The translations under genes and the position numbers were made by a program. Source: Bacteroidetes bacterium UBA1947 (GTDB lineage: Bacteria > Bacteroidota > Bacteroidia > Chitinophagales > Chitinophagaceae). Taken from it: a DNA stretch of 64,000 bases. The notes beneath the pieces were generated by a model, which was not told the DNA's origin, ran no database searches, and worked only from the letters and a program-made list of their open reading frames with translations. The stretch's first letter is position 1. Each line of letters opens with the position of its first letter. Where the stretch lies: assembly GCA_002336915.1 (NCBI GenBank), contig DDET01000021.1, forward strand, positions 1-64,000, given 5' to 3'. Below are positions 43,951 to 53,900 of the stretch, in pieces.

Positions 43951-44916
43951 ATGAACAAACAGGCTAATAAACGGTATGCGCTCTTTCTATTGCTGGCACT
44001 AGTGCTGGCAGGCAGCCATTCATATGCCCAGGGCGATGCAAAAGTTACCGCCCGCATAGATGCAACAAAAATAATGGTGGGCGACCAGGTGCGCGTCTTC
44101 ATAGAGGCACAGCACAATGCTTCACAAAGCCGCCTGCAGTGGGCCTTCATACCCGATACGGTCAATCATCTCGAGATAGTGGAGAAAGGAAAGATAGACA
44201 CCGTGAAGAACGGCGATATCGTTACTTATAAGCAACGCCTGCTGGTAACGGGTTTCGATTCAGGGGTCTATGTAATACCTGCCCTTGCCTTCCCCGTAAT
44301 ACCGAATAGCGGCACTACATATACGGTACAGACCGATTCTTTTTCCATCCTCGTGCAAACAGTAGCAGTAGATACCTCTAAAGGCTTTAAGGGCATTAAG
44401 GGTATCATGCTGGTTAAAAATAGCTGGCTCGATTACCTCTGGATTATTATTGCAGCCCTGTTATTTATCGGCCTGGCAATATTCGTCTTCTTCTATTTCG
44501 TAAAAAACAAAAAAGCGCCTGCTCCTGTTATAGTTTCTCAAGGCCCTGTAGAGACCCTGCAGGAAAAAACGGTGCGTATTCTTCGCGAGCTGGATGCACA
44601 GCAGCTATGGCAGAAAGGACAGGTGAAAGAATACTACACACAGCTTACCGATATACTGCGTGTATACATCGAGCAGCGTTTCCGTACATCAGCCATGGAG
44701 CTCACTACCGACGAGCTTTTATCCACCGCAAGGAATCATAAAGAAATGCATGCTCAGCTCGATCTGCTTTCGGCCATCTGGTACACGGCTGACCTTGCAA
44801 AATTTGCCAAGGCGCAGCCCTTGCCGCACGAGCATACAACAGCTATGGAACAAGCCATACAATTTGTGAACAATACTAAACCGGTAATAACAGAAACCCC
44901 ACAACAGCAGTCATGA
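43951..44916 (+). CDS. BatD-like membrane protein
   Basis: 321 aa. Signal peptide (residues 1-27, ending SYAQG), an extracytoplasmic beta domain (about 28-150, VTARIDATKIMVGDQVRVFI ... GVYVIPALAFPVIPNSG), one membrane helix (about 160-187, LDYLWIIIAALLFIGLAIFV) and a cytosolic helical C-terminus (LWQKGQVKEYYTQLTDILRV ... SAMELTTDELLSTARNHKEM) as in BatD and DUF4381-type proteins. Its stop overlaps the next ATG by 4 bp (ATGA), so it is translated with the VWA protein. Confidence 0.8.
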   Translation: MNKQANKRYALFLLLALVLAGSHSYAQGDAKVTARIDATKIMVGDQVRVFIEAQHNASQSRLQWAFIPDTVNHLEIVEKGKIDTVKNGDIVTYKQRLLVTGFDSGVYVIPALAFPVIPNSGTTYTVQTDSFSILVQTVAVDTSKGFKGIKGIMLVKNSWLDYLWIIIAALLFIGLAIFVFFYFVKNKKAPAPVIVSQGPVETLQEKTVRILRELDAQQLWQKGQVKEYYTQLTDILRVYIEQRFRTSAMELTTDELLSTARNHKEMHAQLDLLSAIWYTADLAKFAKAQPLPHEHTTAMEQAIQFVNNTKPVITETPQQQS

Positions 44917-45923
44917 GCGCATTAATGGATTGGAAACACCTCAGCTTTGCACACCCTTTTTATTTGGGCCTGCTGCTGCTTATTCCATTCATGATATGGT
45001 GGCAGGCCCGCGGCAGGAAGAACAATAACCCTGCCCTGCGCCTTACAACCCTGCAAGGTGTGCAGCACATGAAGCCCACTGCCCGTGTGCGTTTCCGCCC
45101 GGCCTTGTTTGCATTACGTCTCATCGCACTCGCATTCTTAGCTATTGCATTGGCCCGCCCACGTTCCAGTAATGTAACGGAGTCTATTGATAGCGAAGGC
45201 ATCGACATAGTAATAAGCCTCGACGTTTCAGGCAGTATGCTGGCCCAGGATTTTAAACCTAATCGCATTGATGCTGCAAAAGCTATCGCGCTCGATTTTA
45301 TCGACCGCCGCCCTACCGACCGCATAGGCTTTGTCATATTTGCCGGCGAAAGTTTTACCCAATGCCCCATAACCATCGACCATAATGTGCTCAAAGAGCA
45401 GGTGAGCAATGTAAAAAGCGGCGCTCTTGTAGATGGCACTTCTATAGGTATGGGCTTGGCTACTGCTGTCGACAGGTTGCGCAATTCGCATGCTAAAAGC
45501 AAGGTGATCATACTGCTTACCGATGGTGTAAATAATACAGGCCTGATAGACCCCAATACCGCCCTCGAAATAGCCAAGGCGTACAAGGTGCGTGTGTACA
45601 CTGTGGGTATTGGTACAGAAGGACAGGCTCCCTACCCGGTGCAAACGCCATTTGGTATGCAAACCCAGATGATGCCCGTGCAGATAGATGAGCCACTGCT
45701 CAGGCAGATAGCCGGGCAAACAGGAGGTAAATACTTCCGCGCCACAGGCAATAGCTCAATGGCAGCCATATACCAGGAGATAGACAAAATGGAGAAAACA
45801 AGGGTGGAAATAAGCTCTTACAAACACTATGCGGAACTGTTCTTTCCCTTTGCCTGCATAGCGCTCATATGCCTTGCGCTGGAAATGCTACTACGTTATA
45901 CGGTATTCAGAAGCATCACATAA
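44913..45923 (+). CDS. VWA domain-containing BatA-like membrane protein
   Basis: 336 aa. Two N-terminal membrane helices (about 16-31 and 66-82), a von Willebrand A domain (about 96-290) with an intact MIDAS (SLDVSGSMLA, Asp 104, Ser 106, Ser 108; T in DGTSIGMGLA; D in LLTDGVNNTG) and a C-terminal helix (about 309-328). This is BatA, or BatB, of the aerotolerance operon. TPR (BatC) and BatE genes are not present downstream, where a repeat region starts. Confidence 0.88.
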   Translation: MSALMDWKHLSFAHPFYLGLLLLIPFMIWWQARGRKNNNPALRLTTLQGVQHMKPTARVRFRPALFALRLIALAFLAIALARPRSSNVTESIDSEGIDIVISLDVSGSMLAQDFKPNRIDAAKAIALDFIDRRPTDRIGFVIFAGESFTQCPITIDHNVLKEQVSNVKSGALVDGTSIGMGLATAVDRLRNSHAKSKVIILLTDGVNNTGLIDPNTALEIAKAYKVRVYTVGIGTEGQAPYPVQTPFGMQTQMMPVQIDEPLLRQIAGQTGGKYFRATGNSSMAAIYQEIDKMEKTRVEISSYKHYAELFFPFACIALICLALEMLLRYTVFRSIT

Positions 45924-45935
45924 TATCCCCGCAAA

Positions 45936-46113
45936 GTCCCATAGGGACAAAATATCGGTAGAAGAACGAATTGTCTGAGTAACGCAAGTCCCGTAGCGAC
46001 GACATATTTACCCTCCATCCTCGGAAATCATCTTTAGATACCTAGCTACAGAGTAGCTCCGTGTTTATAGGATCGATGTCATTTACGCATTTAAAAAGGC
46101 TCCAGATGGAGCC
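45936..46113. repeat. Cluster of four short palindromes in the intergenic region
   Basis: Four palindromes within 178 bp: GTCCC-ata-GGGAC (45936-45948), GTCCC-gta-GCGAC (45988-46000), AGCTAC-aga-GTAGCT (46044-46058) and GGCTCC-agat-GGAGCC (46098-46113). The first two are followed by related tails (AAAATAT, GACATAT) and resemble the element at 27622. The rest of 45924-46212 carries no gene that I can support. Confidence 0.7.
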
Positions 46114-46212
46114 ACGTGTTATCCTGCGTCGATCCTCATTTAGCTCGCGAAAACCCTATGGTCTTTTACCCAAAAGCCAAATACCTGATTTTTTTGTTAA
46201 AAAAGCAAACCT

Positions 46213-46244
46213 ATTGTGGAATATAAAATATTATTGTAGTTTTG
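46213..46244 (+). promoter_or_regulatory. Promoter of the cold shock gene
   Basis: ATTG at 46213-46216, a 20-bp spacer and TAGTTTTG at 46237-46244 match the Bacteroidota -33/-7 consensus. Predicted start near 46250 gives a leader of about 20 nt. Confidence 0.6.
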
Positions 46245-46270
46245 CACTTTATTAATTAATTCTTTACACA

Positions 46271-46462
46271 ATGCAAGAAGGTACAGTAAAATTCTTCAAT
46301 GTAACCAAAGGATTTGGTTTCATTACACCCGCCAACGGCGGCCAGGACATCTTTGTTCACGTTTCAGGTTTGATCGATGAGATCCACGAGAACGACAAAG
46401 TAACCTTTGAAGTACAAAATGGCAAAAAAGGTCTAAACGCAGTTAACGTAAAAGTTATCTAA
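46271..46462 (+). CDS. Cold shock domain protein
   Basis: 63 aa, a single cold shock domain. RNP1 KGFGFI and RNP2 DIFVHVS are intact, in GTVKFFNVTKGFGFITP and GGQDIFVHVSGLI. These proteins bind single-stranded nucleic acid and melt RNA structure. A long structured leader typical of E. coli cspA is not seen. A strong terminator follows. Confidence 0.96.
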   Translation: MQEGTVKFFNVTKGFGFITPANGGQDIFVHVSGLIDEIHENDKVTFEVQNGKKGLNAVNVKVI

Positions 46463-46488
46463 TCATACTTTTTTTAGTTCATTACCTT

Positions 46489-46516
46489 AAGGCATGCGGC
46501 GCATGCCTTTTTTTAT
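46489..46516 (+). terminator. Terminator of the cold shock gene
   Basis: AAGGCATGC / GCATGCCTT perfect 9-bp stem with loop GGC and a TTTTTTT tract. Confidence 0.85.
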
Positions 46517-46601
46517 TACCTGTTTGCGACAGAAAAACGCCCGACAATTTTTTAATTTCATCGGGCATTCCAAAAATATATCGTCTTGACTTTTACTCCA
46601 C

Positions 46602-47804
46602 TTAAGCTACTGCCTCTTTGATCACACCCAGCTCCTTACCTACTTTGGTAAAGGCTTCGATCGCTTTATCAAGGTGCTCCCTGCTATGTGCTGCCGATAT
46701 CTGCACGCGGATACGCGCCTGTCCCTTAGGCACTACCGGGTAGAAGAAGCCTATAACATAGATGCCTTCATCCAGCATTTTAGCTGCCATTTGTTGTGCC
46801 ACTACCGCATCATACAGCATGATGGGTGCTATGGGGTGTGTACCCGGTTTTATATCAAAACCTACCGCCGTCATTTTGCTGCGGAAGTACATGGTATTCT
46901 CTTCCAGCTTATCGCGCAGTGCAGTTGTCTCGCTCAGCATATCCAGCACCGCTATCGATGCACCTACTATTGAGGGAGCAAGCGAATTCGAGAACAAATA
47001 AGGCCTGCTGCGCTGGCGCATCATTTCCACTATCTCTTTACGCCCGCTGGTAAAACCGCCCGATGCGCCGCCCAGAGCCTTGCCGAGCGTGCCGGTTATG
47101 ATATCTATCCTGCCCATCACACCGCATAGCTCATGCACACCACGGCCTGTCTTGCCCATAAAACCGGATGAATGGCTCTCGTCTATCATCACCAGTGCAT
47201 CATATTTATCTGCCAGGTCGCATATCTTATCCAGCTGTGCTATGGTGCCGTCCATCGAGAATACGGAATCGGTAACTATCAGGCGGGTACGCGCACCGGA
47301 GAATGCCTGCAGCTGTGCCTCAAGGTCCTCCATATTATTGTGCTTGTAGCGTCCGCGTTGCGCTTTACAAAGCCTCACGCCGTCTATTATAGATGCATGG
47401 TTCAGTTCATCAGATATGATCGCATCTTCTTCGTTCAGCAATGGCTCAAACACACCGCCATTTGCATCAAAGCAGGCCACATACAGTACAGAGTCTTCCG
47501 TACCCAGGAACTTGGCGATCTTCGCTTCCAGTTCTTTATGTATATCCTGTGTACCGCAAATGAAGCGCACGGAGCTCATACCGTAACCACGATGATCTAT
47601 CGCTTTGTGCGCAGCTTCTATCACCTTGGGGTTAGATGAAAGGCCCAGGTAGTTGTTCGCACAAAAGTTGAGCACCTTCTTGCCGTTCACAATTATCTCT
47701 GCACCCTGCTCCGATTCTATGATGCGCTCTGCTTTAAATAATCCTGCGTCTTTTATCTCCTGCAGCTCTTTCTGCAGCCTTTGGTAAAATGTATTGCTGG
47801 CCAT
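46602..47804 (-). CDS. kbl: Glycine C-acetyltransferase (2-amino-3-ketobutyrate CoA ligase)
   Basis: 400 aa, alpha-oxoamine synthase family, PLP-dependent; converts 2-amino-3-ketobutyrate plus CoA to glycine and acetyl-CoA in threonine breakdown. Signatures: NFCANNYLGLSSNPKVIEAA, GTQDIHKELEAKIAKFLGTE, DESHSSGFMGKTGRGVHE and the PLP-lysine region TGTLGKALGGASGGFTSGRK. No threonine dehydrogenase gene is adjacent. KBL and the related serine palmitoyltransferase-like enzymes share this core; overall match favours KBL. Confidence 0.92.
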   Translation of the reverse strand: MASNTFYQRLQKELQEIKDAGLFKAERIIESEQGAEIIVNGKKVLNFCANNYLGLSSNPKVIEAAHKAIDHRGYGMSSVRFICGTQDIHKELEAKIAKFLGTEDSVLYVACFDANGGVFEPLLNEEDAIISDELNHASIIDGVRLCKAQRGRYKHNNMEDLEAQLQAFSGARTRLIVTDSVFSMDGTIAQLDKICDLADKYDALVMIDESHSSGFMGKTGRGVHELCGVMGRIDIITGTLGKALGGASGGFTSGRKEIVEMMRQRSRPYLFSNSLAPSIVGASIAVLDMLSETTALRDKLEENTMYFRSKMTAVGFDIKPGTHPIAPIMLYDAVVAQQMAAKMLDEGIYVIGFFYPVVPKGQARIRVQISAAHSREHLDKAIEAFTKVGKELGVIKEAVA

Positions 47805-47931
47805 TGGTACGAATTTGCTTACAAAATAAAGGCAAACGGCTTATTTTTCTTAAAGTATTCCCAAAAACATTTATAATCCTATATTGCTAAGGATGGCTGA
47901 CTAAATTTACAGGCCTATATAAAAAATTATT

Positions 47932-48654
47932 TTGCGCTATATATTCACCATATTATCCCTCTTTGCCTGCGGCTTTAGCATGGCCCAGGTACTAAAAGGC
48001 CGGGTGACGGATGCAGCAACCGGAAAGCCGCTATACCCCGTGACCATTGTGAATATGGAGAGCCGTCAGAACGCATACAGCGATGAAAATGGGAATTTCA
48101 GCATAGAGGTTCACTCCGGCGATCATGTGGCGTTTTCGTATATCGGCTATAAGGCACAGCAAAAAAACCTGCCCGCCATTGCCGGCGACCTGGAAATAGA
48201 AGTAAAAATGCAGCAGGTGAACTACCAGCTCGAGGAATTTACGGTACGCCCGGGATATACGCCTTACCAAATTGACTCATTGGAAAGGCGCTCTACCTTC
48301 CAAAGGCCGCTTGCCTTTCCTCATTCCAGCCCATTTAATAGCCCCGTGTCTGCTATCGCAAGTTTGTTTGCGCCCACCACCAAGGCCACATTCCGTTTCC
48401 AGAAGAACTACGCTAAATGGGAGACGCAGATGTTCGTGGACAGCCGCTATAGTCCCGAACTGGTCATGCAACTCACGGGGCTCACCGGCGACTCGGTAGG
48501 TAACTTTATGAACAGCAACCCCATGCCTTACGATTACGCCCGCACCGCCACCGACCTGGAACTGAAAATGTGGATACGCTACAACTACAAGCAATGGATG
48601 AAGAACGGAGCAAAGCCACCTTATCCTGTAGACAGCGCCATCATCAAAAAGTAA
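47932..48654 (+). CDS. Carboxypeptidase-regulatory-like domain protein (first of a pair)
   Basis: 240 aa. A short signal peptide (RYIFTILSLFACGFSMAQ) is followed by a CarboxypepD_reg-like module (LKGRVTDAATGKPLYPVTIV ... FSYIGYKAQQKNLP) at about 18-105 and a C-terminal region with MPYDYARTATDLELKMWIRY followed by NYKQWM. No ATG is available before the signal peptide, so I infer a TTG start at 47932; a start at the internal Met 17 would remove the signal. The TATTTTG in front may also be promoter. The next gene is a paralog 7 bp downstream. Confidence 0.7.
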   Translation: MRYIFTILSLFACGFSMAQVLKGRVTDAATGKPLYPVTIVNMESRQNAYSDENGNFSIEVHSGDHVAFSYIGYKAQQKNLPAIAGDLEIEVKMQQVNYQLEEFTVRPGYTPYQIDSLERRSTFQRPLAFPHSSPFNSPVSAIASLFAPTTKATFRFQKNYAKWETQMFVDSRYSPELVMQLTGLTGDSVGNFMNSNPMPYDYARTATDLELKMWIRYNYKQWMKNGAKPPYPVDSAIIKK

Positions 48655-48661
48655 GGCCTGT

Positions 48662-49404
48662 ATGAAACTTTCCTTAACCTTACTATTTACCCTTTCAGGC
48701 TTCTGTTGCGCAGCACAAAAAATAGAAGGTTCAGTGTTCGATAAGGAAACGAGAAATGCACTGGCGGATGTTAGCCTCACCAATAAACGAACAGGGAACA
48801 CCTGGAGCGCTGATAAAGATGGTCGCTTCGTAGCATATGGCATCGCCGGCGATACGATCTTATTCTACCACGCTTCATACAGCCGGGCAATAGTGATCGT
48901 GCCTTTCACCACCGGTAATGTTTACCGCACTGTTTTTATGGACCACCTTAGCTACACGCTTAAGGAAGCTACGGTAACAAGCGGTTCCAGGTTCGTACAG
49001 GATTCATTGGCCATGCGCGAAACTTTCCAGCATGCTATTGATTACAACCAGCCGGTGAAACCTGAATTTGAATTTAGTGGTGGGATAGGGGTACGGGGTT
49101 TGTTCAGCGCACTCGCCGAACGTTTACTTGGGCAAACTAAAAAGAAGAAAAAATTCCTGAACACATTCGCCGGTTATGAACAGAGTAAATTTGTGGACAC
49201 CCGCTACACCCAGGAATTGGTAAGTGCCTTAACCAACCTTCCGCAAGACTCTGCAGCAAATTTTATGAATGCTACCCCATGCCCTACGACTTTGCGCGCA
49301 CCGCTACCGACCTCGAATTGAAAATGTGGATACGCCATAACTATAAACAATGAATGAATAAAATAAAAGACAGCGTATCCTATAAGGCGCAGGTACAACA
49401 GTAA
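48662..49404 (+). pseudogene. Paralog of 47932-48654 with frameshift and stop near the C-terminus
   Basis: The intact frame runs 48662-49321 (219 aa; signal peptide MKLSLTLLFTLSGFCCAAQ, CarboxypepD_reg-like module, then QSKFVDTRYTQELVSALTNL). At about 49275 the frame slips: the next frame reads PMPYDFARTATDLELKMWIR followed by HNYKQ, as in the paralog, so one base appears missing in GCTACCCCATG. The restored frame then meets TGA at 49351 where the paralog has TGG (KQW), and continues MNKIKDSVSYKAQVQQ to TAA at 49404. The first 200 residues may still be made, with a different tail. A sequencing error could explain the slip but hardly both changes. Confidence 0.75.
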
Positions 49405-49429
49405 ACCATATTTTGAGTAACTTGCCTTT

Positions 49430-50152
49430 ATGATCCCTCCATGGCAAACAGGCATTGTAAAACAAATAGAACAGGCAACGCATAATACCCGGCGCTATTG
49501 GATCGAACTGCCGGAAACTGATGTATTCGATTTCAAACCCGGCCAGTTCGTTACGCTCGATCTGCCGATACACGAGCAACGCAACAAACGCTGGCGCAGC
49601 TACAGCATAGCCTCCATGCCCGATGGCAGCAACGTAATAGAACTGGTGATCTCATACATAGAGGACGGTGTGGCTACCAATTATATTTTCAAGGAAATAA
49701 CTGTGGGCAGCACCTTCACCCTCCGTGGACCGCAAGGTGTGTTTGTCATGCCTTCCGATATGCAGAAAGATTTGTTCCTGATCTGTACAGGCACGGGGAT
49801 AGCACCCTTTCGTAGTATGCTGCATTACATCAATACACACTCCATACCGCATGGGCAGATACATCTCATCTTCGGTACACGCACACAGCAGGACCTGCTG
49901 TATGCAGATGAAATGCGCGAGCTAGAAAAAATGATGCCGGGCTTCGAATACAATCCCACGCTATCGCGCGAGGAATGGGATGGGTATATGGGCTATGTGC
50001 ATGCGATATACGAGGAGCTAACGGCAACTTATAAATACCGCCCGGCGCATTTTATGCTATGCGGCTGGCGTGCCATGATAGATGAGGCCCGTGACAGGAT
50101 CATAAAACTAGGCTACGATAAAAAGGATATTCACCTCGAATTGTACGGATGA
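49430..50152 (+). CDS. Ferredoxin/flavodoxin--NADP reductase family protein
   Basis: 240 aa. FAD-binding domain with KRWRSYSIAS (R-x-Y-S, 56-59) and LRGPQGVFV; NAD(P)-binding domain with CTGTGIAPFRSMLHYI, LIFGTRTQQDLLYADEM and the C-terminal FMLCGWRAMIDEAR. Length and domain order match FNR-type oxidoreductases that shuttle electrons between NAD(P)H and ferredoxin or oxygenases. Its ATG is 26 bp after the end of the decayed paralog on the same strand, but promoter and operon status are unclear. Confidence 0.92.
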   Translation: MIPPWQTGIVKQIEQATHNTRRYWIELPETDVFDFKPGQFVTLDLPIHEQRNKRWRSYSIASMPDGSNVIELVISYIEDGVATNYIFKEITVGSTFTLRGPQGVFVMPSDMQKDLFLICTGTGIAPFRSMLHYINTHSIPHGQIHLIFGTRTQQDLLYADEMRELEKMMPGFEYNPTLSREEWDGYMGYVHAIYEELTATYKYRPAHFMLCGWRAMIDEARDRIIKLGYDKKDIHLELYG

Positions 50153-50173
50153 AATCATTGCATTGATGCAAAC

Positions 50174-50207
50174 AAAAAGAGGCCGGTATTGATACCGGCC
50201 TCTTTTT
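50174..50207. terminator. Bidirectional terminator
   Basis: AAAAAGAGGCCGGTAT / ATACCGGCCTCTTTTT: a 16-bp perfect stem with loop TG, between convergent genes. Confidence 0.9.
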
Positions 50208-50224
50208 ATTATTGTTAAATATGT

Positions 50225-50836
50225 TTATTCTTCTGTCTTTTTCTTCTTTGCTGCTGTTTTCTTAGCGGGCTTTTCAGCAGGCTCCGCATTTGCATCATCA
50301 CCTTCTACTTTCTTTTTGCGCGCAGCTTTTTTAGGCTTTTCGGCTACTTCCTCTTTTACTTCAGCAGGTTCAGCTGTTGCTGCTTTACTTGCAGGAGCTT
50401 CTTCCGCCGGAGTTTCTTCAGCGGCAGCTGCAGCTGCAACGGCTGCTTCAAAATTCAGCAGGTCGTTTGCCTTCAGCAGCTCATACCACTTAAGCATTTT
50501 CTTCATATCGCTCACATACACACGGTCTTCATCGATATCTGCAAAAACGGTTTTGAAGTAGCTTTTTATAGCGTTGTTATCCGGCGATTTGGGATCAGCT
50601 TTTGCCACCGTGTCTTCAGTGTCTTTCATTTTCTGAAACACCTCATGCAGGCGCACGTTGTCACCTGTCGTGTATACTTCTATACTTTCAAGCGGCGTTA
50701 CATTATGCAGGCGCGCAGAAATGAACTTGGTAGTCCTGTCTGCAAGATTGCGTACAATTGCACCGTCACTTTTTGTCGTCATCAGCTGGTATAGCCCACT
50801 AAGGCCTGTTACTGCTACAATTTCTCTGTATTCCAT
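50225..50836 (-). CDS. DUF5606 domain-containing protein
   Basis: 203 aa, cytosolic. The N-terminal 135 residues (EYREIVAVTGLSGLYQLMTT ... LIARL-type region RTTKFISARLHNVTPLESIE ... ADIDEDRVYVSDMKKMLKWY) fit DUF5606, confined to Bacteroidota. The last 70 residues are a low-complexity Ala/Glu/Lys tail (EETPAEEAPASKAATAEPAE ... KKTAAKKKKTEE), histone H1-like, and likely disordered and nucleic-acid-binding. An inverted repeat lies over its promoter. Confidence 0.88.
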   Translation of the reverse strand: MEYREIVAVTGLSGLYQLMTTKSDGAIVRNLADRTTKFISARLHNVTPLESIEVYTTGDNVRLHEVFQKMKDTEDTVAKADPKSPDNNAIKSYFKTVFADIDEDRVYVSDMKKMLKWYELLKANDLLNFEAAVAAAAAAEETPAEEAPASKAATAEPAEVKEEVAEKPKKAARKKKVEGDDANAEPAEKPAKKTAAKKKKTEE

Positions 50837-50843
50837 ATTAACA

Positions 50844-50890
50844 TTAAGGGAGGCAAAAATAAGCTTTTACACTTAATTTGCCTCCCTTAA
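50844..50890 (-). promoter_or_regulatory. 14-bp inverted repeat over the DUF5606 promoter
   Basis: TTAAGGGAGGCAAA (50844-50857) and TTTGCCTCCCTTAA (50877-50890) are perfectly inverted, 19 bp apart. The first arm overlaps a -7-type TATTTTTG box read on the minus strand (50854-50861), 17 bp before the ATG. It could be an operator or a leader stem. Confidence 0.5.
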
Positions 50891-50940
50891 TTTGAATATT
50901 CTTGTTTACTATTTTAAATTATCAAATACTGCCATAGGCC

Positions 50941-53900
50941 TTACCTGATAAGCGTTATATCACCTTTAATCATCTGTTTGTTATCTACATCGCCTTTATT
51001 GCCACATATTATCTCCATATAGAAGAAATAAGTGTCCATTTCCTGGGCAACGCCGTTGAAGGTTCCGTCCCATCCTGAGCTCACATCGGTCGTGGTGTAT
51101 ACCAACTGGCCAAAACGGTTGAATATTGACATTTTGATGAGCTGCATGTCGCCTTTGTATACAGGGCGGAAGTAATCGTTCTTACCATCACCATTTGGCG
51201 TAAAGGCATTCGGGATGTATGGAGTACAGCAATTGTCGTACTGCACTTCTGCTTCGCCGCTGGCAACACAGTCATGCGCATCGTGTATCACAACCCTGTA
51301 GAATCCATTTGGCAGACCGGTAATGCTGTTTGTACCCACTATACGGGTCGTATCGGTGCTCCATGTGTAGTTGTAAGGAGGAGTACCGCCTTTAGCATCA
51401 ACGTATACCGCGCCGTTATCATCTACACCTTCGCAAAGATTGCCATTAGTATGCATCTTAACCGTGATCGAATCAGGTTGTGGAACCGGCACTCTCGTAG
51501 ATTTCTTACAATCCTTGCTATCCACCACCGTGATGATATGATAACCGGCTGACTGGTTTGTAAATATGTCATTTGCAGTTGGTGGAGTTGGCTGTCCATC
51601 TACCTGGTAAGTGAATGGTGGCACACCGCCTGAAGCATTTATCATTATTACACCGTCAGGTACATTATAGCAGCTGGTTGGCGTAATGGTCGGTTCTTCG
51701 AGTACTATATGTGGCAAGCCCGTCAATGTTATGGATGTATCGTGCTTACAACCGCTGCTGTCAATTGCGTAGAAATTATAAGTACCCTCGGGCAAACCGG
51801 TAAAAGCTGACGCGGATGTATAATCTGACTGGGTCTGCGAGTATTTATATGGAGGCGTACCGCCGGCTGCTGTCACCGTCACAGCACCATCTGCATAACC
51901 TTCACAGGTAGGATTGGTCACGTTAGCACCTGCAAATACCAAAGGATCAGGCTGCTTGAGATAAACATTTGTATCAATAGGGCATGCATTTGCATCCTTT
52001 ACATGAACATCATGGAAGCCCGCGAACAAATTACCTGTGCTGCTTGAGGTACCGAACGAATTAAAGTCAACCGCGTAATAATATGGCGGTGTACCACCGG
52101 CCAGGAACACCTGGATGATACCGTTCTCATCCGAATAGCACCTCGGAGGGGTAAGCATCATGTCAATTATCTGCAGCTTGCTTGGCTGCGTAACGGTCAT
52201 TATCGAATCATATTTACAGCCATTGTTGTCTACAATATGAACCGTATCCACACTCGTGGCCAGGCCGCTAAACACATTCACAGTTGACAGGCCGCCGCTG
52301 TTTAAGGCATAAGTATATGCAGGGGTACCGCCGGTGCCTACTGCAGTGATGCTACCGTTGGTGTAACCGAAACATGTAGGCCTGCTGATAGTGATATTAA
52401 AACCAAGTACAGGAGGCTCTGTTACAGCCACGGTGGTATCCTTAATGCAGCCATTCACATCTTTTATGTGCACTGTGTATGTGCCCGCAGGCAGGTTAGG
52501 GAATACATTGGTCGGGCTGTAGGGATTGGGGTCAAGTGCAAAAGTGTAAGGTGCGCTTGCGCCGCTTCCTGTAACATCAATCACGCCCATACTTTGCCCG
52601 AAGCACAATTCATTTGTAATATTGAATATACCAACCGGGTTAAGTGAGTCAACGATTGCTATGCTGGTGTCTTTAATACAGCCATGCGAATCCTTAATAT
52701 GGAATATATACGTGCCGGCTGCTAAAGGAGTAAATGTATTAGAGGCTGTGTATGGCCCGGCACCCTGTGCATATGTATAAGTTGGTGTGCCTCCTAAAGC
52801 CGAGAGTATCACTTTACCATCGCCCAGTGTAGCACATGTAGACTTTTTAACAGAAGCTGTTACGGTAACAGGCGTTGGCTGTGCAAGGGTAACTGTTGTA
52901 TCTTTTATACAGCCGTTTGCATCTTTCACATGCAGTGTATAAGTAGCAGCTACCAGCCCGATAAATGTACTGGAAGGACCGTACGGGCCGACATTTATTG
53001 CATAAGTATAACCGGGCGTACCGCCGGATGCACTTACTGTCATTGTACCGTTAGCCGATCCGTTACAAGTGGGTTGAGCCATTGCTACCTGTGTTATTCT
53101 CAGAACAGTAGGCTCTGTAATAGTTGTAACAACATCTTTAATACAGTTATTGGCGTCCTTTATATGAATTGTATAAGTACCTGCAGGCAGGCCGGCAAAG
53201 GTATTCGACGGGCCATATGGGTTTGCACCATTGGCGTATGTATAGCCGGGGGTACCACCCGATGCTGCCATCACTATCTGGCCGGTCGATGCCCCGTTGC
53301 AAAGAACATTGGTAACCGTGGGCACGCCTGTAATAACAGTAGGCTGTGTTACAACAGCATTGGTATCAAGTGTGCAACCTATCGCATCAAGTATATGTAC
53401 CGTATATGTGGCTGCGGTGAGATTAGGGAAGGTATTAACTCCTGAAAATGGCCCCGCATTCAACGCGTACGTGTACGGGTTGACTGCATTATTGCCCGTT
53501 GCAGTTATTGAACCTGTGTTGCCACCGTTACACAATACGTTAGTGATAACCAAAGTAGCATGTACGGCAAGGGAATCCGTCAATGTAATTACGGTGTCTT
53601 TATTACATCCTGTGGAATTATGCACATGGAAAGTATAGGTACCTGATGCAAGGGCGCTGAAGGTACCACTTGCTGTAAATGGCCCTGCGCCTATTGCGTA
53701 GGTGTATGGCGGCGAGTTATTGTTGTAAGCAGCCAGTATCACCTGTCCGTTAGCAACGCCGGCACACGTAGGTCTTTTTACCTGGGCATTCACATAAATT
53801 GGTAGCCCGTCGCCCAATGTGTACACGCTATCTTTTATACAAAGGTTAGCATCTTTGATGTGCAGCGTGTATGTACCTGCCGCTAATCCCGTATAAGTAG

